Part shown: in pieces, positions 43,976 to 53,614 of the stretch
Numbering within the stretch: position 1 is the stretch's first letter
How the letters are laid out: every line of letters starts with the position of its first letter
DNA from: an uncultured Hellea sp.
GTDB taxonomy: Bacteria; Pseudomonadota; Alphaproteobacteria; Caulobacterales; Maricaulaceae
Direction of reading: 5' to 3'
Assembly (NCBI GenBank): GCA_938007935.1
Contig: CALLMD010000015.1
Span: forward strand, 1 to 64,000
DNA length: 64,000 nt
Translations under genes and position numbers: made by a program
The notes under the pieces: generated by a model
The model's input: the letters and a program-made list of their open reading frames with translations, nothing else
The model's database searches: none
What the model was told of the DNA's origin: nothing

Positions 43976-45085
43976 TTGAATAACCTCCAAATGCCGACAG
44001 TCAATGATAACAAATGGGTTGAAATGCCTTTAAAACGGCTAAATGCCGTGCGGACATTTGTGGTCGCCTTGATTGCAATTGGTTATGCCTCGACAATGTC
44101 ACATCTTGGTCCAAACCAAGAATTTCTGCGTCATTTGGGTTATGATCCTAGCTGGTTTGGGATTCAAATATTGTTCTGCTTATCTGGTTATCTAGCCTTA
44201 CGGAGTCTATCAAGACACGGCTCTTCCTTGCGATATCTTATGTCTCGAATATTTCGCAATGTACCGCTTTTGATAGCCTACACCTTTGCTGCTGTAAGCG
44301 TAATTTACCCTGTATTTTGTGCGCCTGGTGAAAGTTTCGCGCAAAGCATTCCAAAATTATCGTCCTATTTTTTTAAAACAGTTCTTTTCATTGATCCTGG
44401 CACCCAACTGCCGGGCTTACTTGATGAGGCCAAATATATGTGCCTCATTCAAGGGGCAATTTGGACTTTCAAGTGGGGTGCAATCGCTCACATTTGCATG
44501 GCTCTTGGATGGCGTTTTGGATTGTTAAAATCAAAACATGTTTTACTTGGTTTAGCTTTGCTCGCTACGGCTGGATATATTGCGCTGACTTTTTGGGCGG
44601 TTAATTCTGGGCGAGACCAACTCGCACCTATATTTTTGGCCCTGCGCTTAGGCTATGCGTTCCTGGCAGGAGCAGCATTATGGGGTTGGCAAAATAAGTT
44701 GCCAAAGACAGCACATGGTAAAATTACTTTACTGGCAGCACTTATGGGATCTGCCACGATACATTATTTCGTATTACCTTGGACGCCTTTAATTGAGGTG
44801 CTAGGTACAGCGTTTTGGACATATGCAGCTGTTCTCTTAATTCAAACACCAATGAAGTTTACAAACTGGATGAATAATTGGCCTAACTTTGTACTCGGAC
44901 TGTACATCGGTAATTGGCCCGTTTGCCAACTTTTGATTAAAACTTATCCTGATATGCATGGCTGGCCACTTATCTATATAACCTTAGGCGTAACAACTCT
45001 ATTGGCTATTCTTACGCATGCAGCGATTTCTGGCCATATCAACCGATGGGCGGCAACAGCGTTACGCAGAGAAGTCACCATTTAG
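43976..45085 (+). CDS. Acyltransferase family 3-like membrane protein
   Basis: A 369-residue protein with about ten membrane helices. It follows the acyltransferase-3 (OatA/NodX-like) layout: first helix RTFVVALIAIGYAS, then GIQILFCLSGYLALRSL, and the RxxR-type basic loop YLMSRIFRNVPLL. In typical members the first helix carries a catalytic His about 11 residues after the Arg; here that place is Tyr37 (see findings). A TTG at 43976 and an ATG at 43991 are both possible starts and neither has a good ribosome-binding site. Upstream, ATG at 43960 opens a seven-codon ORF ending at 43983. Confidence 0.72.
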   Translation: MNNLQMPTVNDNKWVEMPLKRLNAVRTFVVALIAIGYASTMSHLGPNQEFLRHLGYDPSWFGIQILFCLSGYLALRSLSRHGSSLRYLMSRIFRNVPLLIAYTFAAVSVIYPVFCAPGESFAQSIPKLSSYFFKTVLFIDPGTQLPGLLDEAKYMCLIQGAIWTFKWGAIAHICMALGWRFGLLKSKHVLLGLALLATAGYIALTFWAVNSGRDQLAPIFLALRLGYAFLAGAALWGWQNKLPKTAHGKITLLAALMGSATIHYFVLPWTPLIEVLGTAFWTYAAVLLIQTPMKFTNWMNNWPNFVLGLYIGNWPVCQLLIKTYPDMHGWPLIYITLGVTTLLAILTHAAISGHINRWAATALRREVTI

Positions 45086-46474
45086 TCCGCCTGCTTTAAG
45101 CCAGTGATATAAGGCTCTTACAGCAAACATATCTCCGCCTTTAGGATGACCAGGACGCGCGGTAGGTGTCCAGCCATAAACATCAAAATGCATCCACGGA
45201 ACATCTCCAACAAAGCGCTCTAAAAACAAGGCCGCCGTGACTGAACCCGCAAACCCTCCGCCTGCATTCTTCATATCCGCTATTGGAGAGCTGAGCATAG
45301 AATTATAGGATTGCCATAGCGGCATGGGCCATATGGGATCGGCCTGTCGCTTGGCTTGGGTCATAACCCCCTCAACTGGATTTTCACGGTTCGAAAAAAA
45401 CGGTGGTAATGTCGGGCCAAGAGCTACACGCGCAGCGCCTGTGAGCGTTGCGAAATTTATCATCAATTGCGGGTCTGACTCAGAGGCCTTTGTTAAGGCG
45501 TCACCAAGCACTAACCTCCCCTCAGCATCCGTATTATCAATTTCTACTGTTAGACCTTTCCTTGAAGAGAGAATATCGCCTGGACGATAGGCTCCAGCTG
45601 AAATCGCGTTTTCTGCAATCGCAACAATGCAGTGCAAACGAATGGGAAGTTTATTCGCCATAATCATCTTGGACAAGGCCAGAGCATGCGCCGCGCCGCC
45701 CATATCTTTCTTCATAATACGCGCACCGCTCGCGCTTTTGATATTTAACCCGCCTGTATCAAATGTAATGCCCTTGCCTATCACGGCGAGACGCGGATGA
45801 TCAGGGTCACCCCATTCAAATTCAACGAGCCTAGGCGGTTCATGTGCTGCTCGCCCCACAGCATGTATCATCGGATAATTTTGTTTGATTAAGTCATCCC
45901 CAATGATAGCCGTTACATCAGCGCCATATTCTGCAGCCAAATCACTTGCCGCTTCATGCAGCGCCGCAGGTCCCATATCGCCCGCCGGAATATTAATCAG
46001 ATCGCGACACAAACGGCTTGCATCAGTCAAAGCAATTATTTCTGACATACGGTCAGTATCATCAAGCACAAGCTTTGGAAATTCGGTTTCACTTTGCAGG
46101 TAATGTTCAAATTTATAAGCCCCTAACCCCCAGCCTATGGCAGCCAATACAGGGCGCCAGTCCTCTGGCAAGTACTCAAATTTATAATAGCCTGCTTGTA
46201 ATTTATGTGAGAGGCCGCCAGCACGAATGGCCCCTTGATCATCTTTATCCGCAGGGCCGACGCCGTATAGAACCCCCGAGACATCACCTTCTGCATCGGG
46301 CAATATTACTATCTGTCCTGCGCTTCCGGAAAATTTGTTTGCAAACGCAAAGGCTTGTTGGTGTTTGGACAAATTATCTTTAAGTGTGTTCCACTCACTT
46401 GGGCGGGCAACATACACCGGAATAACTTTGGCACTTGCCGTAATTTGTTCTGTTGATGTAAAAATTGCTGACAT
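45062..46474 (-). CDS. Leucyl aminopeptidase family protein (M17)
   Basis: A 470-residue cytosol aminopeptidase. Two-metal site motifs are IGKGITFDTGGLNIKSASGA and KKDMGGAAHALAL, with NTDAEGRLVLGDAL as the M17 signature. The N-terminal domain (~1-150) is divergent, as in PepB/alphaproteobacterial paralogues. It removes N-terminal residues from peptides in the cytoplasm. It overlaps the acyltransferase gene tail-to-tail by 24 bp. Confidence 0.9.
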   Translation of the reverse strand: MSAIFTSTEQITASAKVIPVYVARPSEWNTLKDNLSKHQQAFAFANKFSGSAGQIVILPDAEGDVSGVLYGVGPADKDDQGAIRAGGLSHKLQAGYYKFEYLPEDWRPVLAAIGWGLGAYKFEHYLQSETEFPKLVLDDTDRMSEIIALTDASRLCRDLINIPAGDMGPAALHEAASDLAAEYGADVTAIIGDDLIKQNYPMIHAVGRAAHEPPRLVEFEWGDPDHPRLAVIGKGITFDTGGLNIKSASGARIMKKDMGGAAHALALSKMIMANKLPIRLHCIVAIAENAISAGAYRPGDILSSRKGLTVEIDNTDAEGRLVLGDALTKASESDPQLMINFATLTGAARVALGPTLPPFFSNRENPVEGVMTQAKRQADPIWPMPLWQSYNSMLSSPIADMKNAGGGFAGSVTAALFLERFVGDVPWMHFDVYGWTPTARPGHPKGGDMFAVRALYHWLKAGGLNGDFSA

Positions 46475-46531
46475 TCAAACCTCAAAGCCACGAATTGCTA
46501 ACGTATCGTTAACTGTCTCTGTTTACGAATG

Positions 46532-46546
46532 TTAACGAAATCTTAT
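46532..46546. promoter_or_regulatory. CtrA-like box upstream of tadD
   Basis: TTAACGAAATCTTAT fits the CtrA pattern TTAA-N7-TTAA at seven of eight positions. It lies ~38 bp before the tadD start. Support is the motif and the two other CtrA-like boxes in the Tad locus. Confidence 0.35.
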
Positions 46547-46584
46547 GCTCACGCAACATGTGCCTGAGCGCTAAAGGCTATTAT

Positions 46585-47904
46585 ATGTTTAAATCTGTGT
46601 CTTTTCGTTCCCTAATCATATTTTCACTTTCTGCTACGCTTCTGACAAGTTGCGCTTTAGCGCCAGGTTATACAGAGTCCGAGAAGGAGATTAAACAGTC
46701 ACTTTCAAGTGATAATTTTCGACCTGCATCACGTGAAATGAGAGACAATATCGGCACCCAAGAATTATTTGCTCAGGCCGCGTTTTGGTCGCGTGAATAT
46801 GAACTCAACCCAGGTGATCTGGAAAGCGCCATAAAACTCTCGGCTGCGGTTCGCAAATTAGGCAATCCTCAACGCGCTGTAGAGATTGCTCAAACAACGC
46901 GCGCACTATATCCTCGAGACCCATATCTGGCTGCAGAATTTGCAGCCGCGCTTATAGCCTCTGAGAAAGCCTATGAGGCTATGCAGCCACTAGACAGTGC
47001 CTTAAGGTCTGCTCCTGGCTATGCGCGATTATGGTCTTTAAAAGGTGCGGCTCTGGATCAACAGGAAGAATATGATCTTGCCAGAAAACATTATGCACGG
47101 GCGATGGAAATCACCCCAAATGATCCTAACATTATGGCCAATATCGGCCTAAGTTTTGCGCTATCTGGTGACCCTCAAACAGCTGAAGGATGGTTACGAC
47201 GTGCTGTTTCAATTCCTGGTGCCAGCAAAAGCGTTCGTCAGAACCTCTCACTCATACTACAGCTTCAAGGCAAGGAAGCAGAAGCGGCCAAATATTCAGG
47301 TCAGCCAAAGCTTCGCGGCACAACAATTGTTGGTAAGCCAACAGCTCAAAGACGGGCTTATTCGAGTTCTACGCCACAAGCCGCTTATAAAGCCCCTGCG
47401 CCGCAAACCGCTGCGAATAGCTATACGCGACCATCCTACCCTCAGGCGAGGCAATCAGGCATACCCGCTTCAGAACGTTCCGCGAATTATAAACCTAGCT
47501 ATGCGCAAACTGGGCCTAGCGGATATCCGCAAACAACATTACGCACAGGCTCAACATTAGCGGGAGAAAACGCAGCTCGCAAAACAACGCCTTTAACAGC
47601 ATCAGATGCGGCCCGTATGGCAGCTCAAAAGTCACGGGGCAAAATAACTATGCCACTCGGCGATACTGCAAATGAACACACTAGCGCCCAGAGCTCGGTA
47701 CTTGCTCAGATCGCAAAAACAATTGGTCCCCAAGCTAGCAACGTGATGCCCAAACGCTCTTTGCAAGCTAACATGCAATCAGGGTATGAACAGCAAAGAC
47801 TTCAGTCCTACCAGGCAGGGCCAAACACCCGGCAACAACAAGTCCCCGTGCAATTCCCTAATAATCAAACTAGGGCTCGCGGAGCGGCGCGGGCTAGGCG
47901 CTAG
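46585..47904 (+). CDS. TadD-like tetratricopeptide-repeat lipoprotein
   Basis: About 439 residues from the ATG at 46585. A lipoprotein signal ends in LLTSCALAPGY (lipidated Cys). TPR-like helical repeats span ~60-230 (SAAVRKLGNPQRAVEIAQ, LWSLKGAALDQQEEYDLARK and NIMANIGLSFALSGDPQTAE). The C-terminal ~190 residues are low-complexity, rich in Ala, Ser, Gln and Tyr. TadD homologues are outer-membrane-linked pilotins of the Tad secretin. It is convergent to tadC. Confidence 0.82.
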   Translation: MFKSVSFRSLIIFSLSATLLTSCALAPGYTESEKEIKQSLSSDNFRPASREMRDNIGTQELFAQAAFWSREYELNPGDLESAIKLSAAVRKLGNPQRAVEIAQTTRALYPRDPYLAAEFAAALIASEKAYEAMQPLDSALRSAPGYARLWSLKGAALDQQEEYDLARKHYARAMEITPNDPNIMANIGLSFALSGDPQTAEGWLRRAVSIPGASKSVRQNLSLILQLQGKEAEAAKYSGQPKLRGTTIVGKPTAQRRAYSSSTPQAAYKAPAPQTAANSYTRPSYPQARQSGIPASERSANYKPSYAQTGPSGYPQTTLRTGSTLAGENAARKTTPLTASDAARMAAQKSRGKITMPLGDTANEHTSAQSSVLAQIAKTIGPQASNVMPKRSLQANMQSGYEQQRLQSYQAGPNTRQQQVPVQFPNNQTRARGAARARR

Positions 47905-47942
47905 GTGTTGTTAGACAAAAAATGAATCAGCTCCATTTTAAT

Positions 47943-48905
47943 CTAACCGAGAGCCTGACCCATTCTCATGCCGGCTGGCGTAAGGATGATAATAAAAAGT
48001 ACTGGTAGGAAGAAAAGAATCATAGGAACGGTTAATTTCGCAGGAAGTGAGGCGGCTTTCTTCTCAGCTTGCATGACGCGCATTTGACGATTTTCATTTG
48101 CCATAGTCCTCAACGTATCACCCAGAGGGGTACCATATCTCTCCGCTTGAATGAGAGCTGTTGCCACAGATCTAATACCCGGATGGTTATTACGGCGAGC
48201 TAAATTCTCATATGCGACACGACGACTTGTCAAAAAGGAAAGTTCGGCTGTTGTGAGTGAAAACTCTTCAGCGAGCTCTACAGAATTTTCTGCCATTTCT
48301 TCGGCGACTTTGGCAAAAGCCAATTCGACTGACATTCCAGATTCCACACAAATTAGGAGTAGATCGAGAGCATCTGGAAAAACCGGCATGATGGATGCCA
48401 ATCTTTTACCCGCCTTATTTTTAATATAAATGGCTGGAAGGTAGTAACCCGCTGCTGTGGCGAATATGGTTGCGCCAAAACGCTGAATTAATTCCCACTT
48501 ACCAACATTTAATCCAATAAAAAAGATTAACCCAATAAGGAACCCTATTATTGGTAGCGCAAATCTAAAAAAGTAAAATGTATAAATCGGCTTTTGTCCC
48601 CGCATTCCGGCTTGGGCCAATTTATCTTTAAGGTCTGAAGCTTCTAATAAACGCTCAAGGCTAAGTCGATCAACTAGATCTCGAACGAAACCTTTGCTTT
48701 CTTTACGTAAACCTTGATCTTGATTTAACTGCTCCAAACGGCTCTGGCGCATGCCATCTCGCGCTTCAGCAACAGAATTCATTCGCTTCTTTAGCTTATC
48801 TCCCTCAAGCAACGGACTGATTATTATATAAAGCGTTGCGATAACCAATCCCGTAACAAGAAGAGACGCAGCGTTTTGGAACATGACGATTGAAGCTGTA
48901 TCCAT
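47943..48905 (-). CDS. tadC: Tad pilus inner-membrane platform protein TadC
   Basis: A 320-residue type II secretion F-domain protein. Helices are at ~14-34, ~108-130, ~138-158 and near the C-terminus (PAKLTVPMILFFLPVLFIII). The T2SSF core PDALDLLLICVESGMSVELA and SVATALIQAERYGTPLGDTLR are present. With TadB it forms the inner-membrane platform. It is the last gene of the cpa/tad operon. Confidence 0.94.
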   Translation of the reverse strand: MDTASIVMFQNAASLLVTGLVIATLYIIISPLLEGDKLKKRMNSVAEARDGMRQSRLEQLNQDQGLRKESKGFVRDLVDRLSLERLLEASDLKDKLAQAGMRGQKPIYTFYFFRFALPIIGFLIGLIFFIGLNVGKWELIQRFGATIFATAAGYYLPAIYIKNKAGKRLASIMPVFPDALDLLLICVESGMSVELAFAKVAEEMAENSVELAEEFSLTTAELSFLTSRRVAYENLARRNNHPGIRSVATALIQAERYGTPLGDTLRTMANENRQMRVMQAEKKAASLPAKLTVPMILFFLPVLFIIILTPAGMRMGQALG

Positions 48906-48915
48906 AACCGTCTCC

Positions 48916-49902
48916 CTAAAACTTGAAGTTCATCATTTTGCGCATCATGAGCGTCCCCATGACCATCATCACAGCGCCAATCATCAAATTTCTATGTCCA
49001 GTTGGCGTCGTATATAGCTCGGTCATATAATCAGGGGCTACAACAGTCACCAAAATCATAACCACGATAGGGAGAGAGCCAATAATGATAGCCGACATTT
49101 TTGCTTCGGCGGAGAGGGCCTTAATCTTTTCGGCCAACATTTTACGTCCGCGAAGGACGGCAGAAAGATTAGCTAAACTTTCACCCAAATTACCACCAGT
49201 GGATTTTTGAATATTTAGAACAGTCGAGAAAAAGTTCACTTCTGAAATGGGCATTCTTTCATATAATTGCTCCAGACATACCTCAAGTGGGATACCTAAA
49301 CTTTCGCCTTCGACAACTTTTCTAAACTCCGACCCTAAAGGATCTGGAGACTCATGTGCAATAATTCTAAGGCAATCACCTAGCGGAAGGCCTGTTCGTA
49401 CACCTCTAACAATGATATCCATTCCGTCAGCAAAATGTGAAGTAAACTTTTTTTGACGACGATTTATAGCCGCTCCCAAAATAAACCTTGGAAACCCAAA
49501 ACCAAGCACAAAAGCAACACCTAAACAAAAAAGAGGCGAAAGGCCTAAGACAAATGGAATCCCGCCAGATATCACTGCGATAATAGCAGACATTATTAGA
49601 AAAGTTTGTGGTTTTGTTTTCCAATCAGCTTGTATTAGTCTCGATGCTAATGACTTAGCTTTCTTTTTTTTAGTCTTTTGGCGTTCTTCTATTTTACCAA
49701 GCGTGTCTTCAATTTGTTTGCGGCGCCCACTGCTATCTTCAACCTTTATTTTTTTCAAAAAACTTCCGGCGACAGTTTGTTGTCCTGAAATTTCTTTGAC
49801 ACGAGCGTTACTACTGGAAGAAGAAAGCCCTCCCAATAGCAGCAAACCAAGGCAAAAAATACCTCCCGCAGCCGCCAAAGCTATGATCGTGTTAGGATCC
49901 AT
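48916..49902 (-). CDS. tadB: Tad pilus inner-membrane platform protein TadB
   Basis: A 328-residue T2SSF-domain protein. It has a first helix at residues ~4-24, then the core GMDIIVRGVRTGLPLGDCLR, FFSTVLNIQKSTGGNLGESL and LSAEAKMSAIIIGSLPIVVM. It pairs with TadC as the inner-membrane platform that works with the CpaF ATPase. It starts 2 bp after cpaF. Confidence 0.95.
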   Translation of the reverse strand: MDPNTIIALAAAGGIFCLGLLLLGGLSSSSSNARVKEISGQQTVAGSFLKKIKVEDSSGRRKQIEDTLGKIEERQKTKKKKAKSLASRLIQADWKTKPQTFLIMSAIIAVISGGIPFVLGLSPLFCLGVAFVLGFGFPRFILGAAINRRQKKFTSHFADGMDIIVRGVRTGLPLGDCLRIIAHESPDPLGSEFRKVVEGESLGIPLEVCLEQLYERMPISEVNFFSTVLNIQKSTGGNLGESLANLSAVLRGRKMLAEKIKALSAEAKMSAIIIGSLPIVVMILVTVVAPDYMTELYTTPTGHRNLMIGAVMMVMGTLMMRKMMNFKF

Positions 49903-49904
49903 AG

Positions 49905-51320
49905 TTAACTACCTGCCTCGTCCAGAGCTTCAGCCAAGTCTTTTTCTAAGTTGAAATATCTTGCGCGATCCCAAAATGCGGGGCGCGCAATACCCGTTGA
50001 TTTATGTTCGCCGATGATGTTCCCATTCGCATCTTCACCATCCATCTCATAAACAATGAGGTCTTGTGTAACGATGATATCACCTTCCATCCCGATGACT
50101 TCAGTAATCTTTGTGATACGGCGAGAGCCATCTCTAAGACGTGTTGCCTGAACAATAACATCAACAGAGCCAACAATCATTTCTCTGATTGTTTTTGCGG
50201 GCAGCGAAAAGCCGCCCATCGTAATCATTGATTCTAGTCGTGATAGGGCCTCACGCGGAGAGTTAGCATGGAGCGTTCCCATTGATCCGTCATGGCCAGT
50301 ATTCATGGCTTGTAATAAATCAAAAGCCTCTGGTCCACGAACCTCACCCACAATAATACGCTCGGGACGCATCCGTAGACAGTTTTTAACAAGATCAGCC
50401 ATTGTGATCTTACCTTTACCTTCGAGATTAGGAGGTCGTGTTTCAAGGCGCACGACATGTGGTTGTTGAAGCTGTAATTCAGCAGCATCTTCGCAAGTAA
50501 TAATACGTTCATCAGGATGAATAAAGCCCGTAAGAGCATTTAATAACGTTGTTTTACCAGAACCTGTACCACCTGAAATAACGATGTTACACTGACATGC
50601 CCCTATGATCTGGAGTACCTTTGCCCCCGCCGGCGAAATTGATCCAAAATTGACCAAGTCTCCGAGCCGTAATTTATCCTTTTTAAATTTACGAATTGTC
50701 AGCGCAGGCCCATCAATCGCAAGAGGCGGCGCAATAACATTGACCCTTGAGCCATCTAAAAGTCGCGCGTCACATATTGGGCTGGCTTCGTCGACACGTC
50801 TGCCAACTTGAGAGACAATCCGTTGGCAAATATTCATCAACTGTTGATTATCACGAAAACGTATATTCGTTTTCTGCATCTTGCCTTCTGTTTCGATAAA
50901 AACGTGTTTGGCACCATTGACCATAATATCGGCAATATCGTCTCTGACTAACAAGGGTTCTAATGGACCATATCCAAGGATATCATCACAAATTTCAGTT
51001 ATGAGTTGGTTCTGTTCTGCAACAGATAGGCGGACATTGCGGATAGCAATGATCTCGTCCACAATCATTCTAATTTCTTCACGTGCCTTGTCGGCCTGCA
51101 TTCCCGCAAGTGCCGAAACATCAATCGTTTCGAAAAGCGCATTAAATATCGTCGCTTTGGTTTCGTAATACTCCTCAGAAGGCTCATTACGACCCGAACT
51201 CGAACGCGTAGCTGTTGGCGCGGCAGCACCTGCGCTAGGCTTTGGGATTTCTGCTTCAGCCTCAGCTTTAGGCGGAGCTTTTAAGGCTGAGCCGCCAGTT
51301 TCTGCGCGTTTTCCGAACAT
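49905..51320 (-). CDS. cpaF: Tad pilus assembly/retraction ATPase CpaF (TadA)
   Basis: A 471-residue type II/IV secretion ATPase. Walker A is [19 protein letters not shown], the Asp box [20 protein letters not shown], Walker [21 protein letters not shown] and the His box [20 protein letters not shown]. The N-terminal ~60 residues are Ala/Pro-rich. In Tad systems it powers both pilus extension and retraction. It is coupled to tadB and cpaE on one operon. Confidence 0.96.
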   Translation of the reverse strand: MFGKRAETGGSALKAPPKAEAEAEIPKPSAGAAAPTATRSSSGRNEPSEEYYETKATIFNALFETIDVSALAGMQADKAREEIRMIVDEIIAIRNVRLSVAEQNQLITEICDDILGYGPLEPLLVRDDIADIMVNGAKHVFIETEGKMQKTNIRFRDNQQLMNICQRIVSQVGRRVDEASPICDARLLDGSRVNVIAPPLAIDGPALTIRKFKKDKLRLGDLVNFGSISPAGAKVLQIIGACQCNIVISGGTGSGKTTLLNALTGFIHPDERIITCEDAAELQLQQPHVVRLETRPPNLEGKGKITMADLVKNCLRMRPERIIVGEVRGPEAFDLLQAMNTGHDGSMGTLHANSPREALSRLESMITMGGFSLPAKTIREMIVGSVDVIVQATRLRDGSRRITKITEVIGMEGDIIVTQDLIVYEMDGEDANGNIIGEHKSTGIARPAFWDRARYFNLEKDLAEALDEAGS

Positions 51321-51326
51321 ATGCGG

Positions 51327-52913
51327 TTAAGCCTCTTTTTTCTTACGAGAAAAAATAGACTTACTTGTCTTCGGCGAAGACTCTTTTTTCCCTTTACTAG
51401 ACAACTTACTCATCAAACCGCCTCGCCCAGCAACTCCCGAGACCTGATTCACAAAATGTCCACTCTTAAGGCGGTTGGCGATATAATTAAGACCATTAAC
51501 AGCTTGCGTCGCTGCTTTTACATCTGTCAGCATTTTACCATCATTAGCCGCTTCGAGATAGCTATCAGGATCAAATCCCAGTACCAATGCTGGCTCTAAT
51601 CCTACGGCGGCCGCGAAATCTTTCACGGTAATTTCACCCGTTTTACTCATGCCCGTCTTATTTAAGATAAGAATTGGGTCACCATCATTAGGCCTTTGAG
51701 CCCGCAAGAAGTCTATAAGATTTTTCGTATTTCTCAAACTGGCTAAGTCTGGAGTTGCTGTAATCACGACATCATCCACATTCGTTAGAACATTGCTTGT
51801 CCAATCCATCCATTGATGCGGCATATCTAAAAGCGTTAAGGGACTAATAGACCTCACAGCATCAACAACCGCCTCATAAGCGTCCGATTCCAAAACAGGC
51901 TTATGTTGCAGTGATCCCGCAGTTGGCAAAATTGATAATTTTTGGGTATGCCTGATCATAATACGATCAAGCAAAGTTTCATCCAATCGTTCAGGTTCTG
52001 CTAATGCTTCTTCAAGGCCTTGGCTGGCATCATAGGCAAAATCGAGGCCACTTGTTCCCCAAGACGCGTCAAGGTCAACAAGTGCCGTTTCTTGCTGTAT
52101 GGTTTCAGATAAAGCCCAAGCAATATTGTGAGCTATTGTGGATGATCCAACTCCGCCTTTAGCTCCAAAAAATGCTGCTACACGTCCAACAAAAGGTTTT
52201 TCTGGATCTGAATAAAGCTCACCAAGTGACCTAATCAAGTTGATCGGATGAAGCGGTGGTACAAGGTAGTCGCTAATACCTTTATCAATGAGCTGGCGAT
52301 AAAGACGAATATCATTCGCCGCGCCAATCATAACAACTTTTGTACCTGCATCACATACTGATGCAAGCTCTTCAAGTTGAGCAAATAACTCTTGTCCGCG
52401 CATACCTGATTCAATCAGAATTAGGCCTGGCGTATTTTCTTTGTGATAAAATTCGATCGCTGATGATAATCCGCCCATATAAATTTTAACATTGGTACGT
52501 TTCATCCGCCAATCGCGCGTCGAGTTGTTAATGACAGCGGCTGTTTCTTGGCGATCACAAAATGCATGTATTGAAATCTGAGGAAGCGCTCTATCTCCCC
52601 CTTCTTTAACTAAATCGGCTTCCGGAAGCGCCTGTGGCGGCATCATTGGCGGAGGCTGATGTGGCATTGATATGTTTCCTTGCCCGTGCATTGGCATAGC
52701 TGGATAACCTTGCTGAACTGGAGGCATAGGGGGAGCAGCAGGTTGCATGGGCGGAACCGGCCGAGGCTGCATAGGTTGCGGAGTGATCTGTTGCGCAGGA
52801 TATGGTGCCTGCTGCGGTACAGGCGTAGGCACCGGGCGCATGGGCGCGGGATTGGGGGCCGCTATTGGTGCTGGCGAACTCATCTGCGGGGGTCTAGGTG
52901 TCATGGCATTCAT
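51327..52913 (-). CDS. cpaE: Pilus localisation ParA/MinD-like ATPase CpaE (TadZ)
   Basis: A 528-residue protein. Residues 1-100 are very Pro/Met-rich (PMPP repeats), followed by an atypical receiver-like domain (~130-245) and a MinD-type ATPase domain with deviant Walker A FGAKGGVGSSTIAHNIAWAL and VDLDASWGTSGLDFAY. TadZ/CpaE proteins place the Tad machine at the pole. The long proline-rich N-terminus is more extended than usual. Confidence 0.93.
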   Translation of the reverse strand: MNAMTPRPPQMSSPAPIAAPNPAPMRPVPTPVPQQAPYPAQQITPQPMQPRPVPPMQPAAPPMPPVQQGYPAMPMHGQGNISMPHQPPPMMPPQALPEADLVKEGGDRALPQISIHAFCDRQETAAVINNSTRDWRMKRTNVKIYMGGLSSAIEFYHKENTPGLILIESGMRGQELFAQLEELASVCDAGTKVVMIGAANDIRLYRQLIDKGISDYLVPPLHPINLIRSLGELYSDPEKPFVGRVAAFFGAKGGVGSSTIAHNIAWALSETIQQETALVDLDASWGTSGLDFAYDASQGLEEALAEPERLDETLLDRIMIRHTQKLSILPTAGSLQHKPVLESDAYEAVVDAVRSISPLTLLDMPHQWMDWTSNVLTNVDDVVITATPDLASLRNTKNLIDFLRAQRPNDGDPILILNKTGMSKTGEITVKDFAAAVGLEPALVLGFDPDSYLEAANDGKMLTDVKAATQAVNGLNYIANRLKSGHFVNQVSGVAGRGGLMSKLSSKGKKESSPKTSKSIFSRKKKEA

Positions 52914-52926
52914 CCGATGGTCCGTC

Positions 52927-53607
52927 TTATTTATCTTCTATAGTTATATCTTGGCGGTCAGGGTGTTCCGATGCCGGATTCTCGCCTTGAATATATTTAT
53001 CGTAAACTGTTTGGCGTCTCTGAGAATCTGGAATGGTCATATCATAAGGCTGAATTAACTGTCTCGGGTCTTGTATCATCGCAGCCAAATTTGCTGAGTG
53101 GAAACACCCGAAACTTGGATCAGGCTGATTTGTATAGGTATAAGACAGATCGCCCATTCTTCGACAATCCTGAGGTACTGTTTTTAAAGTCCTATAGGAG
53201 ACAACAACGGGTGCTGGCGCACCATAAGGTGCCTGATATTGTCCTGTTTGAACAGGCGCGCCAGCTAAGCCTATTCTTCCTAAGCTTTGACGAATAACCG
53301 CCTGTGCTTGCTGAGCCCCAATACCATGCGCTGATGATGAAGGCGTATTAATATAAATTGGGCCTTCACCTTGCTGTGCATAGGCTTCCAAAAACTGAGT
53401 AACAGCAACTTGGTCGCGCGCGGAGAGTTCAAGACCGGTTGGACGTGTGTAAAGCTCCAACCTTTCGATAGATTCCGCAATTTGAATTTTATGATTAAAT
53501 GGCGTTGGACCTGCTGAAGGCATCGGTGTCTGGCAACCCGTTATCACAGCTGATAAAATAGCTGCAGAGAAAAGGGCTCTAATTTTTCTATGTGCAAGTC
53601 TCACCAT
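52927..53607 (-). CDS. cpaD: Pilus assembly lipoprotein CpaD
   Basis: About 226 residues from the ATG at 53607, chosen for its GGGAGT ribosome-binding site. A lipoprotein signal (AAILSAVITGCQTPMPS) gives a lipidated Cys. The C-terminal CpaD core has VVSYRTLKTVPQDCRRMGD, PSFGCFHSANLAAMIQDPR and LIQPYDMTIPDSQRR. It sits in the outer membrane with the CpaC secretin. Confidence 0.92.
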   Translation of the reverse strand: MVRLAHRKIRALFSAAILSAVITGCQTPMPSAGPTPFNHKIQIAESIERLELYTRPTGLELSARDQVAVTQFLEAYAQQGEGPIYINTPSSSAHGIGAQQAQAVIRQSLGRIGLAGAPVQTGQYQAPYGAPAPVVVSYRTLKTVPQDCRRMGDLSYTYTNQPDPSFGCFHSANLAAMIQDPRQLIQPYDMTIPDSQRRQTVYDKYIQGENPASEHPDRQDITIEDK

Positions 53608-53614
53608 ATACTCC

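Noticed and set aside
52680..53058. Plus-strand ORFs opposite cpaE and cpaD
   Set aside because: They arise from the proline-rich cpaE N-terminus read on the other strand, giving artificial Arg/Gly-rich peptides.
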